Assembly (NCBI GenBank): GCA_958299035.1
Contig: CATQJL010000001.1
Span: 15,946,305 to 16,010,304, forward strand
DNA from: Cylicocyclus nassatus
Lineage: Eukaryota; Nematoda; Chromadorea; Rhabditida; Strongylidae
Reading direction: 5' to 3'
DNA length: 64,000 nt
The first letter of the stretch is position 1; each line of letters opens with the position of its first letter. Both the position numbers and the translations under genes were made by a program. The notes below the pieces were generated by a model. It saw nothing but the letters and a program-made list of their open reading frames with translations. It was not told where the DNA came from and did not search any database. Positions 60,409 through 64,000 of the stretch are shown piece after piece.

Positions 60409-60799
60409 ATGATGAAAATGCTGAAATCAGGACCCGGCACGGGTCAGTTTTCACGGTTTCTGAAAACGAAGTCTTTTTTGAACTTCAACGGAGGCCAGTC
60501 AACTTGGGAGAAGATGAAAACAAAAAGAGTCACTAGTTTGAAAGGAAAACATTAAGAGTGAAAATTCAAAGTGGAGTGCACAAGAGTTTGGCATTGGAAA
60601 GCCATATCTAACAAAGCAATTTATGAAGAAATTTAGGAAAAGAGAAAGGCAACGATATGAGAGCGTCTTCATGCTCACCAACAGAGTGTTGAACGGGGGA
60701 TCCGTCCGTGGTAAAGAAATCCAAAACTTATGTAAACTATATAAAAAAACAAAAATATATGCCCCATACAATCGCAAAAATCGCATGGTGGCGGTCTAG
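60409..60799 (+). CDS. Overlapping lysine-rich ORFs, possible small gene with frameshift or intron
   Basis: Frame 1 (60,409-60,555) reads KSGPGTGQFSRFLKTKSF, LNFNGGQSTWEKMKTKRV. A second frame open from 60,545 to 60,799 reads WSAQEFGIGKPYLTKQFMKK, RKRERQRYESVFMLTNRVLN and KIYAPYNRKNRMVAV. They overlap by 11 bp, one base out of register, in an A-rich stretch. Both look coding and very basic (Lys/Arg), so one damaged or mis-sequenced exon is likely. 'gatatcag' precedes the ATG. No family recognised. Confidence 0.35.
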
Positions 60800-61471
60800 A
60801 AAAGGACTGTTTTTGGAACAGGTACTAATTCGCTTAAGTTTTCGTAACTTTATACATAATTTTTCCATATTATCTAATGCCTACCTTCCAAATTTGGTGT
60901 CATATGCTTGTCTCTACGCTGTAAACAAGCATCTCAGCTTTGCTTTCTTTTTTTTGCGCTCATCGCAAAATCGATGGAGCACATCCATCGTGTGATAACC
61001 TGCCTTCAAAGCTTGTGCTTGACTGAGTGGTCGCCTTCTGCACTACAGGAAGTGTCTTATATTGCCTTGCACATTGTATGCGCAGCTTTCCTCTACGGTA
61101 CTCAGGCCAGGCCCTGACTGGAATCAAACATTTCTATGTCCTATCATTTAACAAAATGATCTGTGTGCTAGCTGATTCTTCTCTTCTTTCACAAGAGCAT
61201 GAACTACGATACTTGCTTCGACGCTCATCGTTAGTTCAAGAATATCATTACCTCCACCAATATCCGGATTGTATGCGAATTAGCAGCTTCCATTTGCCCA
61301 CCGCCTGGGAACATGAGAAAAATGAGCCCAAGCTCAAGCTCGAATGTTCTAATCAAACTCTATAGACATTCCTAGAAATAAAAAGACCTCCTTTCAAGAA
61401 TGTGAAAATTATATAATCAGGATGGTTTTTTCGAAAGAAAAAAGAACAAAAATGGAATTTTCACCGCTATA

Positions 61472-62368
61472 TTAGGTTGTTCCGAAAGTTTTGTCGGATT
61501 TCTACTTGTCTTGTTTCAACGCAGCTAGTTTCTTGGAGTTCTGTATTTTTGCAGAAATATAGATATTTTCTGAAAGGGCTTTTCTTGCTCTTTTAATGCT
61601 CACTAATGCCTGAGAGAACATCTCAGTGATAAAAGTCCACCCGAAGCCAAACTGCCAAAATGCAGTCATGCTCAAGAAAAAGTTTCTATAAAGAGAATTC
61701 CCAGAGTATTTGTAAAATTGAATATGTAATATTTTATAATGGGTCAGGGTGTAATGGGTTAACACATGCGCACTTCAGCTCCAAAAAAGCAAATTACTTT
61801 TTCAGTTTTTTCTCAAAGGTGGAAGACAAACGCAGTTATCCAAAAAGTAACAACGATCTACGTATAGCGAACGGTGGTGCACTCAATAATGCATACGATA
61901 GAGTGAAGCGAGAGCAAGCAGGGACCATCCTCCAGTTAGCTTTCCTAGTTCGCGACAGCAAGAAAAATTCAAATATTAGAAAGTCGACCTATTTGCGCGC
62001 GCAAAGGAGGGCTCAAATAATGGATTTTCTAATTTGCTCGTAAAAATTTTTAGGCAGCAGAGATAGCACAAAATCTCTGTAGACATAAAAAAAATCTCTG
62101 AAGTGTAGGCTACTCAATGATGGCAGCCAAATATGTCCGCGCATCCTTATATGGAAACACTATAAGCCAAAGTGGATTGTTCTGGAGGAAACTTCGTAAA
62201 ATTCTTCAAATTTTCTCTTATCTCTCGATTGCTTATACGATGCTTGTAATAAATTTACTTCGTTTAATCCAAGAAAGTTTGATCTGTGCAAAAATGTTGA
62301 TTTTGAAAAGAGTTATAATATTTTATCCAAAAATCTGCAAATCGGACAGAACTTTCGAAACAACCTAG
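61472..62368. mobile_element. Mariner-type element remnant, about 0.9 kb
   Basis: ttaggttgttccgaaagttt tgtcgga at the left and tcggacagaactttcgaaac aacctag at the right, in TA-rich target. Interior frames show no DD(E/D) signature, so it is non-autonomous or badly decayed. A lone related end (ttaggttgaaccgaaagttc) follows at 62,491. Confidence 0.7.
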
Positions 62369-62640
62369 TATTTCTGCAGGTGGTTGAAAGCAAACTCTTC
62401 TTGCATTATTCTGAGCTAAAGTTTTGGAGTACATTTCATACTATCAAATGTCATATAGTTGCATTTGCAAGAATTTGTTCTTTAAAATGTATTAGGTTGA
62501 ACCGAAAGTTCGTTCGCACCATTTTCAAAAAAGTCATAACTTTTGATTTTTCCAACCGATTTGACCGCTTTTATTTTTGTATGAAAGAGCAAGTCATTTT
62601 CTTCATAGCGCTATCTTAAAGGCGTTCTACTGAGCATACA

Positions 62641-63056
62641 CTGCATAGATAAGGGCGATAGAAGAAAATTAGTCAAAATTCGAATTTTCTGTGTAGGGTC
62701 ATAAAAAATCGGAAACTAGCAACAAAAATCATTACAGTCAGTATTATAGGTTCTTTCACCAGTTCTTTCTAACAGTGCTAAGTTTGCGCTGATTGAGCGT
62801 CTTTATGAAAAGTTATGATTTTTGAGAAAAATGCCAAAATAAGTCAAATTCGCCCTTTTGTATTGCCTGCTCAAAAATTAAAATTTTTCATAGAGGCGCT
62901 CAATCAGCGCAAACATTGCACAGTTAGAAGGAGCTGGTGAAGGAACCTATAATAATGACTGCTCCGATTTTTGCTGCAAGTTTCCGATTTTTTATGAGCA
63001 TGCACAGAAAATTTGAATTTTGACTAATTTTATTCTACCGCTCCTATCTATGCAAC
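62641..63056. mobile_element. Foldback element with about 190-bp arms
   Basis: gcatagataagggcgataga at the left pairs with tctaccgctcctatctatgc at the right. tttgcgctgattgagcg/cgctcaatcagcgcaaa and tataggttctttcacca/tggtgaaggaacctata also pair. The loop is about 30 bp near 62,850. Non-coding. Confidence 0.8.
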
Positions 63057-63064
63057 AGATGATC

Positions 63065-64000
63065 ATTAAGCAGCTAAGATGCAAGCAGCCCCCCACAATG
63101 GTCGGTCGCCTCATCGTGACGTGGGGGTGACACTGGGTGTCGAACTGCGATGCACAGCCGAGTGTATACTCTGGTAGGGCCTCCCAAGCTGTGAAGGAGT
63201 TCGACGTTTCCGGTTTCGGCCGGATGCCTAGCTAAGAACTGGCCACGCCAGATCCTCCGCCGTCTGGCTTCTTCTGGTCGCTAGGCGGTCCCTCCCCGCT
63301 CCAAGCCCGGGGTCAGCGATCGCCCCGTGGAAATCAAGAGTAGGCCTAATAAGCCACCTCTTGTAGGGGAACAAATTTTATTACTCAGACAGCAAGAAGA
63401 TTTAGAAAAAACTCTGTACATCGGATCCCGCCTACGGCGCCGGGTGATAGCAAGAACGATGTCAGGGTACTCAGGGCGCCTTTCGGACTGGACAAAAACG
63501 ACACGTCTGCCCGGACGACACGCCATGGAGACTGCCTCATGCTTTGCACCTACAACGCCAGGACAGTCTCCACAAACGCCGACCTCCACGCTCTTCTCGA
63601 CGCTGCAGAGTACATCAACTACCACATCATTGCTCTACAGGAAACGAAGTCCAGGAAGAAGGACGTGCGACAGATGAGTGATGGGACCCTCATCATTCGT
63701 GGTGAAAAGGTTCCATCACGAAACGTGGGAGGCGTCGGCTTTGTCGTCCACCCATCTATCGTCCATCTTGTCGATTCGCATGAGATCCTGTCACCTCGAC
63801 TAGCCATCCTAGGACAACGACCTCCACATCAGAAGACCATCAGCATCATCAACTGCTATTCTCCAACATCAGCAGCTGACGAATCAGAACTAGATGCTTT
63901 CTACGAAGATGTGGAGGAGGTCGTCCGCAACGAGAAGTCCTTTTATAAGTTTATTGTGGGCGATTTCAACGCGAAAATTGGGATACCACTGGAAAAAGAA
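63065..64000 (+). mobile_element. RTE-type non-LTR retrotransposon, 5' part
   Basis: A GC-rich 5' leader (63,065-63,350) in contrast to the AT-rich flank, followed by the open frame of the RTE polyprotein. The window edge cuts it. Any reverse transcriptase would lie beyond 64,000. Confidence 0.85.
63353..64000 (+). CDS. RTE polyprotein, apurinic-endonuclease domain, partial
   Basis: Open from 63,353 to the window edge; the first ATG in frame is 63,539. The endonuclease/exonuclease/phosphatase fold begins CTYNARTVS. It continues with IIALQETKS (catalytic Glu), [37 protein letters not shown], and VGDFNAKIG, the conserved Asp/Asn pair, just before the edge. This enzyme nicks target DNA to prime reverse transcription. 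No stops in the visible part, so it may be a young copy. A competing frame (63,327-63,677) overlaps but lacks the domain signature. Confidence 0.85.

Noticed and set aside
61660..62043. 127-codon frame as mariner transposase
   Set aside because: No helix-turn-helix or DD(E/D) motif visible; it lies between mariner-like TIRs but shows no transposase similarity I can name.

Overview
The window looks like nematode DNA, probably from a strongylid or rhabditid-type worm. It is AT-rich and intron-bearing, and the candidate introns are only 45-60 bp with GT...AG ends. It carries a nematode-type RTE retrotransposon, a BEL/Pao retroelement with a phlebovirus-glycoprotein-like env, many TA-flanked mariner/Tc1-type miniature elements, and a small secreted peptide gene resembling the nlp/caenacin genes of Caenorhabditis. 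Species cannot be named from this. Most of the window is transposon-derived; host coding sequence is sparse and in small exons.

Layout. 0.3-1.1 kb: two blocks of tandem repeats. 1.56-3.97 kb (minus): a hAT/ZBED-type transposase with ten inferred short introns; the inferred exons make a continuous 637-residue reading apart from one single-base frameshift. 4-9.8 kb: weak ORFs, a possible membrane-protein fragment, a small TIR element, a GC-rich repeat, and a large hairpin whose two arms encode related peptides. 9.8-15.3 kb: a CGAAT repeat, foldback elements and hairpins. 15.9-18.7 kb: exon-like stretches of one or two unidentified host genes.

22,071-32,946: a full-length BEL/Pao LTR element in + orientation. 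It has two 211-bp LTRs that differ at 6 positions, a CAGGG target duplication, a primer site resembling tRNA-Gly, and gag, protease, RT, RNase H, integrase, DUF5641-like and env regions. An extra zinc-knuckle ORF with its own TATA-like box lies just before the 3' LTR. Many stops and frameshifts interrupt it, and two smaller palindromic elements sit inside it.

27,890-33,725 is repeated in inverted orientation at 34,567-40,410, with an 841-bp unique spacer. The right arm ends exactly at a 500-N gap (40,411-40,910). In the places compared, the arms differ mainly by single-base run-length indels, so this is either a recent palindromic duplication or an assembly artefact.

41-63 kb: a dense field of palindromic miniature elements, several with clear TA target sites and two with a paralogous empty site in a neighbouring 1.1-1.2 kb tandem duplication (57.3-59.7 kb). 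Between them are an exon-like ORF at 43.8-44.2 kb, an intact two-exon secreted Gly/Tyr-rich peptide gene with a poly(A) signal at 50.4 kb, a 27-bp perfect hairpin at 49.8 kb, and lysine-rich overlapping ORFs at 60.4 kb. The window ends inside the apurinic-endonuclease domain of an RTE retrotransposon (63.1-64.0 kb, + strand).
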